A DNA stretch of 64,000 nt, taken from positions 48,994,001 through 49,058,000 of the forward strand of contig CP141127.1 in assembly GCA_035236585.1 (NCBI GenBank). Reading direction: 5' to 3'. A program made the translations under genes and the position numbers. Source of the DNA: Warburgia ugandensis (lineage: Eukaryota; Streptophyta; Magnoliopsida; Canellales; Canellaceae). Below are positions 35,666 to 47,492 of the stretch, one piece after another. The notes under the pieces were generated by a model, which made no database searches, was not told where the DNA came from, and worked only from the letters and a program-made list of their open reading frames with translations. Numbering within the stretch: position 1 is the first letter of the stretch; every line of letters starts with the position of its first letter.

Positions 35666-38308
35666 GTCAAATGTTAATGGTCGATTCATCATAACGGGTC
35701 ACATGTTCTCGTCCAGAAGCCTATCTCACTATTCACATCAATTTGTCATTAGGATTTTCAATAATGTTCCCATTTATGCAAAGCAAAAAGTCTCTTATTC
35801 ATAACCGAGTACCCTTACTAGTTCATGGTTGAATCCTTTGGCATCATCCTCTTTGTCCTTTCTTTGCTTGATGGTTTTTTCTGTAACCTTTCAGTCCAAA
35901 AGTTCTATACTCAATCCAGTAGGGTTAGTCCTTAGGAAATTCCTTCAATTGATTTTTCGTACTTGGTATATGCACATAATAACTAACTAATTGTCTAAAG
36001 GCAACGTAACATTAAATCTTCACCTTATAGTGTGCTAGCCATCTCACCTTTTCTCCTTCCATCCCCTATGCCAATATATTGTGCAATCTCTTATCAAGGC
36101 TTTATTGTCAACCATGCAGTCTGTATTGTCAGGAGGTATCCTCATAAGTTGTGATTTTCTTAATTCCTCAAATTTTATTCTTCAAGTGCCTCCTCATACT
36201 TAGCTTATACTAGCAGTTCTCGTTCAATAGTTACTACATCAAGTTATGCTGAAGCTGTTAAATCATCAAATTTGAAAAACACTCAGGTAAGCATAAAACA
36301 TTTTCGTAGACACATAAAAAGACTTTATGTGATTACCTTTTGATCTCTTTCCAGATATACCTTTGTCATAAGCTCAAGGGTCTCTAAAGTGATCAGTACT
36401 TATCTACCTTTCTTTTCAATCCCAGTCAGCAGCATCTTTCAGACCCACAATTAATTCTATGGTTTGTCATGGTATCTATTCAAGTTTGGAAAATCTTTCA
36501 CATTGGTTTAGATCACTTCTTATTTTTGCTCTTATCTTAGTTGCAACTGTCCTCATCAACTAACCTCATACCCTCAAATGACTTAGTCTAATTAAGTTAT
36601 CTTCTTTGCAGGAAAACTCAAGTCTAAAGACTTATAACATCCTTCTGAGTAACTTTGACTACTAACTCATAGATACTAACATACTTGACTAATTAAGATG
36701 GGATACCTTTATTTAGTCAACAGTACTCTAAAGGTAATGACTAAATAATGGTCTTGAGATTTTTGGTCTTCCAAATTTATGATAGCAAGATCTCAATTTG
36801 ATCCTTGATGGTACCCTACTTGCTAAATGGACAAGTCACTGTCCCGACTTAATTCCTTTTTCAATATACTTTATTGGCAAGGTGGGATATCACCAAATTT
36901 TCCTTTTTATGGATTATATCCATTGGTGTTCCCCATAAGCTAATGGATCCAACAAGAATCTAATTGTAATAATTGATATCAAACCATTTGTAGAATTTTA
37001 ATTTCTAGTTGGTCACCATTCCTCTTCGAAAATTTCTTGTCGCATAATCTCTTGAAATTCAATTCTCTACTCAAAATCTTAAACCCCATATGCTTTCTCT
37101 CTTTTATACTCTTTTACAATAAGATCACCAACTCATCTAGTATTATTCTTTTGCATTTGTTTGATCTACCTTCCTATGGGATTCAAGATGATAGAATTTT
37201 GTGTATCTCCATAAAGTCATGATCTTCTTCTTTTGAATATTCAATAGTCATCGAATACTTATAGTTACATCTCTATCTCTTTCTTTCTTTTCTTCAAAAT
37301 CCTCATTTTTGTCCAGCTAGATCAATGCTTTCATTTGAGTGGTTGCATATGTTTGATCTATGCGGTAGTCAAGAGAAACTTAATACTTCCAGGAAATGTT
37401 GAAGTTTTCTAATATCATTGAAATCCTTAATTAACTATAGCCTCAATTCATACAATGTCTTAATAACGATATTGACATTTTGATCATGCTATACTTTTCT
37501 TACAAGTTCATGTTAGGATCAATCTATTATCACAAATCTATCATCCCCAATATTATTGTCAAAATCTTTTGATAACTCGGTCGAATTCATTTCCGTATCA
37601 TATTTGTGTTATGTTTCTCTTAATCACATAATATGTCACTTGTTTTGCTCCATAATACTCAAGTAGTTATTAGTCGATAGCACTTCACTCTTCATAAGAC
37701 TCCAATTAAGCTATCCAAAATTGAGCTAAGTCCTTCAAGATCCATACCTTTGTGACCTAGTTCGAGTCACAGTCATCTCCTAATATCATCTTGCATTCTC
37801 ATCCCTCTTAGATTATCAACAAAATCTTCTCAAAGTCCATCTCTTATATCTATTATCATACTCATATCATATCCTTGTGATAGTGTACTCATATTCTGAT
37901 ATTCTTTATGATGGTAAGATAGCCATCCAGGTTCTTTAATTTTCTCACCTTTGGTGAGATTGATCTCTTACAGGTCAGAACTATCTACTAAATAAGTTCA
38001 CTAACATCTTCATTCATCATTCTCATCATAATATGATCCTTATATGAGATTTCATCTTTGCACCACTGCACAACAATCCTTATTTCCTATGATTTTAATA
38101 GAATTCAAGCAATCCAATATCTAAGTATTTGCTAGACCCATCTTCTTTTTTACCTATTTGTCTATGGTGAAATGCCTTGAGCATTAATATTGTAATTCTT
38201 AAATAGAAGTAGTCATCTCTACTTCTTCTATTTATACTACTTCTTGATTTTCTCTATTGTCTATGGCCCTTAGACATGCTGGACTGGCTGTGAAAGGATA
38301 AAACCTGG
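35666..38308 (-). other. Element E, internal region without genes
   Basis: Aligns by eye, on the minus strand, with D 24811-27600. No frame of interest is seen. The boundary with the 3' LTR remnant is a deletion point: the last quarter of the internal region, the purine tract and the LTR start are missing compared with D. Confidence 0.78.
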
Positions 38309-38320
38309 GCTCTAATACCA
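38309..38320 (-). other. tRNA-iMet primer binding site, element E
   Basis: Minus strand TGGTATTAGAGC, one C-to-T change from the perfect site in D. It lies two bases after the LTR end. Confidence 0.9.
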
Positions 38321-38322
38321 AC

Positions 38323-40601
38323 TGTGATGACCCGGGTTTTTCCAAGCATTTTTAAATGCAAGATCTAAATTCCTAAGGCGGGATACATCCCTATTTGAAA
38401 ACCATTTTATAAAAACCATGCAATGCAGCAAAAAATCTTTAGTTTTAAACTCATTTTGAAAACCCCGAGTGTCATTTGCTTTCACAATACTCAAAGTAGT
38501 TTTTGAAAAACTTCAGAAATCATAATTGTTTTTCCCCAGGTCTATCCAGTCACAGCACACAACCCAACTTTAAATAAATACAAATACATGTCCAAAAGGT
38601 AGAGAGTTTACTCACATGTATAGTTGTCTCCTTTGTTTATTCACTTGCTCGTAGCACTAATATCTCCTCAGATGTCTTCTATTTGTGAGTGAAACTATCC
38701 TGAAAAATGTTAAGGATAGGGTGAGTATATACTATACTCAGTAGGAGTCTATCACTACTAGTTTTGCAATGCATGCTATGTTTAAAATCATATGCTCTTA
38801 AAAACATGTGCATGTTCGAACAATCACGTTCAAATCGATATTAAAAACCATTGTCGAATTGAAATACTGACGACTTAAAGAATAGCATAATCCAAGTCGA
38901 AAGTATCATATATCATAAACATAATGATATGCATAAGATGCTCAACTGAATCCAACTCATGGATATCTGGTATGGTCGACCAACCTCATGTCATGCCATA
39001 TGCAATGCAAATAAATCCTCAAACCATAGGGTCCAACTATGCCCACGACCTCGCCACCGTGTGGCCCCGGGTACCTGAGGACACAGGGTCAATCCCTCCA
39101 CGGGATATATGACACTTCGACCTAGTGCCGTGACACCAGTGGTAGCCCCCTGTACCACATGCAGTCGACGCTGGGACATTGCCCTTTCTGGGCGTAGTAC
39201 CCATCCACCTAATAGTGGTAGAGGCTGGAGGCCAACCCAAACCTCTCGGCATAGCGCCTACGAGCTTATCAGCCCAAATCATATCAGATCAAACAAGGGA
39301 AAACCTCTCTTTCAAAACCTATCCTCTTTGGGTCCCTCACAACTGCCTAGCCCTCACAACTACCTACCCAACGTCTTTTGGGCACTCCAGCATCTTTTGG
39401 TAACCCTCAAGGACATGTAATCTTTCAAAAACTCAATGCTCACAAATCATGCAATATATGCATTTGTTTGCAAAACATATCTATGCATAATGTATATGCA
39501 ATTATTTGCAAAACATATCTATGCATAAAGCATTTATCATATGTATGCTGAATTAAGTCATGCTAAACAAATTATATAACTTATACTTGAAACATGCATA
39601 AAACAATCATGGCTCTTTTAAAAAGTCTAGTAGCGATAGAGCACCTACCTCAAAGTCTCCTAGAGTCGTGTCCTTTAGCACTCAATCCGTCCTTGGGTCT
39701 CATTTATAAACTCCTAGGTATGAATGGATACAAGGAGTCCTTATTAATTTCAATCCATTTAGACATTAGATCACTAGATCTGCCTTTTAGGGTCTATGGT
39801 TCTTGCCTAATTCGTGCAGGGCTGTCTGAATGGCTTGGGAGCGTTTTCCGGCCAGGAAACCGAATGGAAAACGACTGGAAAAGACCAGATCCGGCATGGA
39901 TCTAGCCCTGGGGAAGCAAAACGGAGAGGAAAAGTGGAGGAACGGCTTACCTGTAGCCTGGAACGCCCTTTTTCCCCAGTGGGTGTGCCTGTTCACCAAA
40001 AAACTCGAACAAGGGGGAAAACCCTACTGCCAGACCAGAAAGGAGAAAGGGCATGGAGAAAAATGGCAATGGCCAGCCTGACTTGGGCCTGGCCGTTGCC
40101 AGAAAACGCAGAAAGACGGGTTTCCAGTTTTTGCCGGAAACCTAGTCCAAAAATGCCGAAAAACTCGTGTTTTTGAGAGGGGGAGATGGGGCTTTTTATA
40201 GAGGGGAGAAGGCGGTGCCCCTCAATGGCGGTGCTGCCCTTTCCCCTAGGGTGTTCTGGAGAAATCAGGAAAAATGGGTTTCTTGAGGGGTCTAAAGGTT
40301 GAAGACGATAGGGGGTGCCATTATCAAAATGGCCCCCTGCGTTTTTCATCATTTTTCGTTCTAAACGTTTTCTGTTTAAATTACAAATATGCCCCTGATC
40401 TTTAAACGTCCGTAACTTCTTCATACGAACTCCGTTTTGGGTGATTTTTGAGGTGTTGGATTCCATTTTTTGAGTAGAATCTAATGGTACCAAGTTTCCT
40501 TAAAAACTCCTTTGTTTACTATTTTAAATAAAGTAAAACATTTAACACAGTTCATGTCCTATAAAATGTCCAATTTTAGCGTAAATTACTCAGGCATTAC
40601 A
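38323..40601 (-). repeat. Element E, 5' LTR
   Basis: 2,279 bp. Its first 330 bp (40601 downward) resemble the start of the D LTR: 'ctcaaaaaatggaatccaac', 'gggcat.tttgtaattta', 'cagggggcc.ttttgataa'. The part 39811-40260 is richer in G and C and has no match in the E 3' LTR. It contains a TATA-like box at 40200-40193. Confidence 0.88.
40193..40200 (-). promoter_or_regulatory. TATA-like box in E 5' LTR
   Basis: Minus strand TATAAAAA in CCTCTATAAAAAGCCCC, about 400 bp into the LTR, at the same relative place as the D box. This is a good candidate for the core promoter of E. Confidence 0.6.
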
Positions 40602-41150
40602 GATAATGTGTAAATAGGCGTATGTTTTATACATGTTTACACAAAAAGGAAATTAGATAATGTTTCACATGGAAAGCCTCTTCTGAAACCATGCATGTTG
40701 CATGCTGTGTTTTCAAAATAGTGGTATCAGATCACCTATTGAGTATGAGGAATACTCACCCATGTACATTATTTTCACAGATTAGCTCCAACAAGATTAG
40801 AAGAAGCATAAGGAAATGTTAGTACTGCAACCAAGCAAACAAAGAGAAAGACAAGTATAAATGTAAGTATATAATCTATCCTTTGGACATGTATATGTAA
40901 TTATTACAGTTGGGCTGTGAGCTGTGACTGGATAGACCTAGGATATACATACATGATTGTTTTAAAATTTAAAACTTCCTTATTCATCTTGAAAGCAAAT
41001 GACGCTCAGGGTTTTCAAAATGAATTCAAAATAAAAGATTTTTCTACTGAATTGCATTAATTTTATAAAAGTGTTTTGGAATAGGGATCGATCCCACATT
41101 AGGAATTAGTTTTGCATTTAAAAATGCATGTGAAAACCTGGGTCATCACA
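40602..41150 (+). repeat. Element D, 3' LTR, part 2
   Basis: Continues the D LTR from 'gataatgtgtaaatag' (compare 24190 in the 5' LTR) to the terminal 'GGGTCATCACA'. It is followed by the target duplication GTTAG. Confidence 0.93.
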
Positions 41151-41545
41151 GTTAGTTTCCTCCTTAGAAAGTTCCTCTTCATTCCAAATCTTATCCATAA
41201 TCTCCTCTCCTTATTAGAATTCTTCTTTTAGGAAACCATCCAATCATGCTTTGCAAGTGATTTAGTTGTCAATACCCTCTTGGATAATCTACACCATTTA
41301 TTAGTGTCTCAAACCATGATCTATTTCATCTACAACATATAAGACTAAATCAGAGTCATCTAACCATACACTAAGAATCTAATTAGCTCGGACGATCATC
41401 TGACCGTTAATTTTGACAATTTACGGTTGGATGGTCAATTTGAGCTAAATTTCATATTTTATCTAAAAATCATCAAATTGATGAGTTAGATGATCTAATT
41501 AAATGCTAAACTAGGGGTCTTTTGGCTTAAATTAAACACTTAACA
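41151..41545 (-). repeat. Element C, 5' LTR, part 2 (U3 side)
   Basis: Continues the C LTR from 'gttagtttcctcc' (compare 15495 in the 3' LTR) to the minus-strand start TGTTAAGTGTTTAATTT. It joins the A leader at 41546. Confidence 0.92.
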
Positions 41546-42480
41546 AATAGGACTTTTTCTTTTTCTTTTTAGTGAAACTTATAGTGAGGCCCATTCTAAC
41601 TTGCATTTTCAATTTCAGTTTAAATGGGTTGTATTAAAAATAGGGCAAGAATGTAGTATCAAAGCTCACACTTTATCTTTATCAGAAATGCCACTTTTAG
41701 TATCCCTCACTTTATTTTTATTTTTCTTATTTATGTTGCATTTAGTGTAATTTGCATTTGGTTGGTAGTGTAATTCATATAAATTAGGATCATTCATTTT
41801 AATTGTTGCATCTTTATTTAAGGTTGTTGCATTAGATGGCACTTATCTAACCTTGGTTGGATAGCACATAGGTTTCATTAGTTTGTTTTCTTGCATGTTT
41901 ATTGCTTTATGGTCGATGTGCACATTGATAGTAAGGGCCCCATAGGAACCCTCATGAGATAAGGATTGGATTTCATCACCAAATCCTTAGCCCACCTAAG
42001 TAATCAATCAAATTCCTTGTATGTTCACAATCTTAGCCCTTGAATCTTAATTTAAAATCATTTGAAAGAGACTTAGGGTTTCAAGCTCATAGGACCCTTT
42101 TTAAAAGAGGAGATCTATTGTCAATTTAGTGGCTCTTAAACTTTGTGGTTATAGTGGGTATCCAAAATCCAATTAATTTTTCCATGCCTTTTATTGACGG
42201 ATGTTGAGGTCTAAATGCCTCCTTCCATGAGAATTGTATTCATCATCTTAGGTAAGACCTAATTGGTAAGCAATAGTCAAATATGAATCTAAGGAGAAGC
42301 TATCTAGCTTTAGGTAAAAAGCTACAACCTCACAGATTAATAAAGATCTTCATGACAAGCTTGCTATCATTAGGAAAAATTTTATTGTGCATCACTTAGA
42401 GTTATAGTCAGCATATAGTTAAGTCATTTAGATTATGATAGTTTATGTAAGGACGTCAATCTCAGAACATAGAATTAGCA
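41546..42480 (+). other. Element A, leader part 2
   Basis: Untranslated leader between the C insertion and gag. It shares blocks with the leaders of C and F (for example 'aaggattggatttcatcac' at 41969-41987). I see nothing coding in it. Confidence 0.68.
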
Positions 42481-44192
42481 CCATTCGAACCAGAGATTCA
42501 ATACAACCTTAGACAAGGAAAAATAAACAAAGTTCATGTCCCCATAGCGGACCTACTAGTAGAAGTCGAGTGCAAAGCTATTAGAAATTTTTATGCACCA
42601 CTACAACTCAACAACCCATCCTGCATAGCATTACCTCCTACAAACACAGACCACTTCACGTTAAATCCAAGAGTTATCCAATTACTCCCCCACCTTTTAT
42701 GCTCGAGACTGAGAGGACCCTTACCTACATATCAAGGAGTTCATTGATATTTGTGCCATATTTAGGTTTCAAATTTTTTTGTACAATTATATTAAGCTTA
42801 GGTTATTCGCATTCTCACTCAAGGATAAAGCTAAGTCATTGTTCAATTCTTAGAGGTAGGTTCCATTAATAAATGGGACCAATTATCTAGGAAGTTTTTC
42901 AACAAATTCTTCCCCCATTCACAAAACAAATGCCTTTTATCATGAAATTATAAATTTCTAACAAAGGGATGATGAACAATATTGCAAATGTTGGGAATAA
43001 ATTTCACAACAAAGGGATGATGAACAATATTGCAAATGTTGGGAACGATGGAATGAACTACTATAGAAATGCCCTCATCATGGATTTGAGAAATGGCAGT
43101 ATGTCCAACACTTCCATGAGGCATTAACACCTTAGAATGGACAAATGGTAGATGCAGGGAGTGGAGGAGCCCTCATGTTAAAAGATGAGAGTGAGGCCTA
43201 GGAGTCTTTCAAACATTGGCAGATAATTCCTAGCAATGAGACTGCTCCAATAAAAGAGAGAAAATCAACCAGCTTTCAAAGAAAGGGGGTCTATATGATA
43301 TAGGAGTACATATAGATCTATCTTATAAACTCGACTATGTACTAGAGAGAATGGATAAGTATGATGGGAGAGAGGACAAGCTTGAAACTATGTTCAATCT
43401 TTCATGGTTGCCACATCTACTAAACCTCCAGAAGAGGTTCATGCTCTTTGTTCTAGCTCAACCCATACAACTATATCTTGTCCATCAAATGGAGCTCTTA
43501 ACAACTATCTTCTTAAATAGGCGAATGAATTGAATGCATATCACAATCCTAGCAATAACCCATATTCTGAGACCTACAACCCTAGATGGGCTAGGCATCC
43601 AAACTTTCCTCAGTCAAAGAATAACTACCAGGGGACCACTCGAAACTTTCCTTCTAGAGTTATAGTTCCTTAATATCCACCTGGCTTCCAACAACCTCAG
43701 CAACCAAAGAAACCATCTTTAGAGAAAAATATTTAGAACATGTTTTAAAAATAAAATGAAGAGACAAAAAGGTCGCTGAACCAATTGCAGAAAATCAATT
43801 CTCAAGCCATTGTTAGGCTACAGATGCAGGTCAGCCAATTGTCGGCTGAACTACATAATAGAGGAAAGGGCCAATTCCCTAATCAACCCGTCCCATATCC
43901 TAAGTGTCAATTTGAGATATGGTGAAGTTCTCAAAACCTTAACCTTCATAAGCATGCCAAATCCATAATCACCCTTAGAAGCGGTCATCAGATTGACAAT
44001 AAGGTAGGGTAGGCTAAGGAAAATGGAGAGAAAGGAAGCAACCAAAACACAGGAGAAAGAGAAAAAACAAAAAACCCATGTAGAACCTATAGTGGAGGCA
44101 CCTTATGTGCCTAAGCCCCATTTCCTCAATTATTGAACATGGCTAGAAAGGGAACAAATTTAAATGAGTTAATGGATGTATTTAGACATGTC
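42481..44192 (+). pseudogene. gag remnant of element A
   Basis: Retrotransposon capsid gene of the Athila type, read through several frames. Recognisable are 'DPYLHIKEFIDICA' and 'LRLFAFSLKDKAKSLFNS' (about 42715-42860), 'QRDDEQYCKCWERWNELL' and 'CPHHGFEKWQYVQHFHEAL' (about 43010-43130), 'MVDAGSGGALMLKDESEA' and, later, 'RWARHPNFPQSKNNYQG' and 'LHKHAKSIITLRSGHQI'. The frame ends in 'NLNELMDVFRHV', where LINE RTE-1 is inserted, and continues at 47493. A 48-bp duplication lies at 42951-43045. It has many stops and is not functional. Confidence 0.87.
42951..43045. repeat. 48-bp tandem duplication in gag
   Basis: The stretch with 'acaaagggatgatgaacaat' at 42961 recurs at 43009, and about 45 bp match nearly perfectly. 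It adds 16 codons just before the 'CWERW' block. Confidence 0.93.
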
Positions 44193-44914
44193 ATCATTAC
44201 CATCATCATCATCAAGACCTTATCCCAATTAGGGGTCGGTCACATGAATCTTATTCCTCCATTCCTCTCTATTAAATACCATGACTTCATTTAGTTTTAA
44301 AGTTTTTAAATCTTTTCTCACTACTTTTATCCTCGTTCTTTTGGGCCCTTCCCTTGCCCTTTTAGAACCGTTAACTTGTATTACCTCACTCCTTCTAGCC
44401 AATGCCATTTTTATCTCCTTTTAACATGTCAAAACCATCTAAGTCTAATCCCCCTCATCTTGTTACCTATTAGTGGTACCCCTAAGTTTCCTCTAATGTT
44501 TTCATTCCTAGTTATATCCTTTCTTATCTTACCACTCATCCATCTCGATGCTCATCCTATAAACATGATGTTCCTTAACTATCCAACACTCTGACTCATA
44601 GAGCATGGCTGACCTTATGGCCATCATATAGAATTTTCCTTTTAGTTTTGGAGGCATCAGTCGATCACACAAAACTCCAGATGCACATCTCCATTTGTTT
44701 AGACCCACTTGGATTATCTAGGTAGCCTGCCTCTCAATCTCTTCACTCTCATGATTCATTTATCCTAATTATGGAAGTGGTCTTTTACTGGGACTTCTTG
44801 GTTATCAATCTTAACTGGTGTTCCACACATGCTCCTCTCCTTGATAAAATTGCATTTCATATATTCTATCTTAGTTCTGCTAATTTTAAATCCTTTAAAT
44901 TCTAATGCTTTTAT

Positions 44915-46060
44915 CTAAAACTCTAGCTTTATGCTTATGGCCTCCCTTGTCTCATCAAGTAAGACTCTATCATCTGCAAATAGCACGCACCATGGAATCT
45001 CCTCATGCAAATGTTTTGTTAACTTATCCATAACCAACATGAAAAGGTATGGGCTCAATATTGATCCTTGGTGTAATCCTACAGTCACAGAAAAATCATC
45101 AGTCTTGCCACTAGTGGTCTTAACATTTGTTACCACTCCCTCATACGTATCTTTACTTATGTTTATATACCACTACGAAACCCCTTTCTCACCCAACACC
45201 ATCCTTATTAATTCTCTAAGGACTCTATCATAAGCTTTCTCCAAGTCAATACAGACCATGTGGAGGACTTTCCTACTCTCCCTATATTTCCCTATCAATT
45301 ATCTTGGTAAGAAAATAGCTTTCATGGTAGACCTCCCATGCATGAAACCAAACTAGTTCTCCAATACACTTGTTTCATGTCGTAGCCTCTTCTCAATCAC
45401 TCTTTCAAGAAGTTTCATAGTGTGGCTCATAAGTTTGATTCCCCAATAATTAGTGCAACTTTATATGTCTCCTTTATTCTTATAAATTGGTACAATAGAG
45501 TTTTTCCTCCATTCATCTAAAATTTTCTTTGATTTTATAGTCTTGTTAAACAACTTCACCAACCAAACAACTTCAGTATCTCCCATATGCTTCCAAACCT
45601 CTATTGGTATACCATCGAGCCCCATGGCCTTTATTGATTTCATCTTTTTCAAGGCCACTTTTGTTTGAAGTATTCTAATCCAACGTTCATATGTGTAATG
45701 TCCAATGTTATTTAGGTTTAGAGTATTTTCAATCCCTATATTCTCAAAGCCATTGCCATTTAACAATTTTTGAAAGTAACTTTACCACCTTTGTTTGATC
45801 TCATCATCTTTGACTAGTACCCTTTGATCATCACTTCTAATGCACCTAACATGGTCTAAGTCCTTACCCTCCTATTCTCTTATTTTTGTATGTTTAATCA
45901 AATCTTTCTCCCCATCTCTTGATCCTAGTCTACTATAGAGGTCATCATATGCCTTAAGTTTAACCTCACTTACTATTCTCTCAACAACCTTTTTAACATT
46001 CTTATATTGTTCATAGTTTTCATTATTTCTAATCTTCTGCCATGCTTTAAAGCACACTCA
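44915..46060 (-). pseudogene. RTE-1 reverse transcriptase remnant
   Basis: Minus strand. Blocks in order: 'KMKSIKAMGLDGIPIEVWKH' (about 45640), 'EWRKNSIVPIYKNKGDI' (45461 end), 'GFMHGRSTM', 'IDLEKAYDRV' (about 45240, catalytic Asp kept) and 'GSILSPYLFMLVMDKLTKHL' followed by 'CVLFADD' (about 44975, catalytic FADD intact). The upstream part 46057-45872 is the linker region. Further 3', to about 44230, decayed pieces of the C-terminal domain are readable. Several frameshifts separate the blocks. Confidence 0.88.
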
Positions 46061-46360
46061 CTTCTCTTTAATAACTTTTTGCACTATTTCAACCTGCCAC
46101 CATGTTTCCTTTACTAATTGACTTTTACCTTTGGATACTCCTAAGACATCTTTTACCACTTTCTTAATAGACTCACCCATATTTGTCCACAGGGTGTTTA
46201 CTTCTATTTCATAGTTCTAGTTTCCTTCTACCATCAAGTTATTTATGAATGAGGTTATTTTCTCTCCTTTTAAGTTCCACCACTTAAATTTTATATACCT
46301 ATTAAGTTCATTTCCTCTCTTCCAACTTTTAATATAGATATCCATAACCATTAACCTATG

Positions 46361-47128
46361 TTATAAGGTTAAACTCTCACCGAGTATCACCTTACAATCA
46401 TTACACATTGATCTTTCAATATTCCTAAGTAGAAAAAAGTCTATTTGGATTTTATGAAGTCCACTTTCAAATGTTTTTAAGTGGTCATCCCTCTTCTTAA
46501 AGAATGTATTTGCAATGGCCAGGTTATATGACGAAGCATAATTGAGGATAGTTTTCCCCATCTCATTTCATTCTCCTACACCATAACCCCCATGTATCCT
46601 ATCATATCCTTCCTTTTCTTTTCCTACATACCCATTTAAGTCTTCTCCTACAAATATCGCCTCAATGTTGGGAATTTCTTGCATGGCTCCCTCCATATCT
46701 TCCAAAAAATGTCTCTTGATTATATCTTCTTACCTTACATATGGTGCGTATGCACTTATAACATTTATGATCTACTCTCCTAAAACAAGTTTTATTATTA
46801 TAATTCTATCACTAGTTCTTTTAACGTCCATAACTTTATACTTTAATTCTTTATCCACTATTATTCCTATGCCATTTCTATTATTATCCTTTCCTACGTT
46901 CCAAAGTTTGTACCCATCAATTTCTCTAGGTTTAGCCCCTTTCCACTTGGTTTCTTGGATACAAGCGATGTTATCTCTCTTACATTTCATCGTATCTAGT
47001 AACTCCAAACTCTTACCTGTCAATGTCCCTATATTCCATGTGGTGAGACGAATCTTATGCTCTTGAGATATCCTATTTACCTGCGCACTTCGCAACTTCC
47101 ATGGCATGAACCCATGCCCACTTTTCAC
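46361..47128 (-). pseudogene. RTE-1 apurinic-type endonuclease remnant
   Basis: Minus strand. The open part 47128-46772 holds 'LTTWNIGTLTGKSLELLDTM' (first endonuclease block, Asn kept), 'ACIQETKWKG' (catalytic Glu) and 'GIGIIVDKELKYKV'. A stop after 'KLVLGE' is followed by 'VISAYAP', a 'DLNGYVG' block, and an open part 46561-46361 with 'FFKKRDDHLKTFESG' and 'QIDFFLLRN'. It would nick DNA for target-primed reverse transcription. Confidence 0.88.
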
Positions 47129-47492
47129 TACACCTGGGTCCTAATGTAGTGCATCGCTTTCCAAGGGGATGCTCTAGTAGCCCTTGCCTATTATCCATTA
47201 CACCCAGGATCCGATGTAGTGAGTCGCTTCTAGGGTTGCCATAATTTATGGGGGATGCCCTAGCTTGAGACAATGTTAGTTTTTGAGTCATGTCATGTTA
47301 GGGTTGCCATAATTTTAAGAAGCCAGGGATGATTTTCATTTCTTACTTACAAAGTAATATACAAATGCATATTCACTTGCAAGTAGGAAAGAAATAACAA
47401 AATCACCTTCAACTTCTTCCTTGCTGACTGGCACCTGACGTAAGACCCTCCTCCTTTTTCATCCGGGCTTGGGATCAACATTAACAGAATTA

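Larger units (their letters stand above)
33775..40601 (-). mobile_element. Element E: D-related non-coding LTR element, reverse orientation
   Basis: Minus strand. The 5' LTR is 40601-38323 (starts TGTAATGCCTGAG, ends GGTCATCACA), the primer site 38320-38309 (TGGTATTAGAGC), internal 38308-35666, and a 3' LTR remnant 35665-33775. Flanks are TATAA (33770-33774) and GATAA (40602-40606); the intact D 5' LTR has GATAA at the site. The comparable 1.49 kb of the two LTRs (33775-35270 and 38323-39810) differ at about 35-40 positions by hand count, roughly 2.5%. E is the innermost of the nested LTR elements. It has no coding region. Confidence 0.92.
22077..41150 (+). mobile_element. Element D: large non-coding LTR element, tRNA-iMet primed (host of E)
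   Basis: The 5' LTR lies at 22077-24796, the primer site at 24799-24810 (TGGTATCAGAGC, a perfect initiator-Met complement), and a long internal region extends to 31407. The 3' LTR is at 31408-33774 and resumes at 40602-41150 after element E. The ends are TGTAATAACC and GTCATCACA. It is flanked by an exact 5-bp duplication GTTAG (22072-22076 and 41151-41155), and the interrupted LTR of C reads straight through. The internal part has no recognisable gag or pol but ends in the 'gggacgaaatt...aagggg' signature typical of Tekay/Del-like Ty3/Gypsy elements. This fits a large retrotransposon derivative (LARD) moved by such a helper; the helper is inference. Confidence 0.92.
13934..41545 (-). mobile_element. 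Element C: non-autonomous Athila-like LTR element (host of D)
   Basis: Minus strand. The 5' LTR lies at 41545-41151 plus 22076-20452 (split by element D), the tRNA-Asp-type primer site at 20445-20428, the leader next, ORF-X at 19206-17676, then a 3' noncoding region, the purine tract at 15904-15895, and the 3' LTR at 15894-13934. LTR lengths are 1,961 bp (3') and about 2,015 bp (5', counting the GTTAG duplication once). Flanks are AATAT (13929-13933) and AATAG (41546-41550), a 4-of-5 match. The internal region is about 4.56 kb without gag or pol, as in F. It would depend on an Athila-type helper. Confidence 0.87.
44193..47492 (-). mobile_element. RTE-1: RTE-clade LINE inserted in A gag
   Basis: About 3.3 kb on the minus strand: a 5' region, endonuclease, RT and a 3' end reading 'GACCGACCCCTAATTGGG', then a tail of GATGATGATG units instead of poly(A). 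Such short-repeat tails are usual in plant RTE elements. The flanks TGTATTTAGACATGTC (44177-44192) and TGTATTTAAACATATC (47493-47508) are a 16-bp target duplication with two differences, and gag reads on across it. It appears full length but carries stops and frameshifts. Confidence 0.93.

Noticed and set aside
39814..40493. Open frames of 79-166 codons in the GC-rich part of the E 5' LTR
   Set aside because: Several overlapping frames on both strands, no known domain, and absent from the other LTR. GC-rich sequence has fewer stops by chance.
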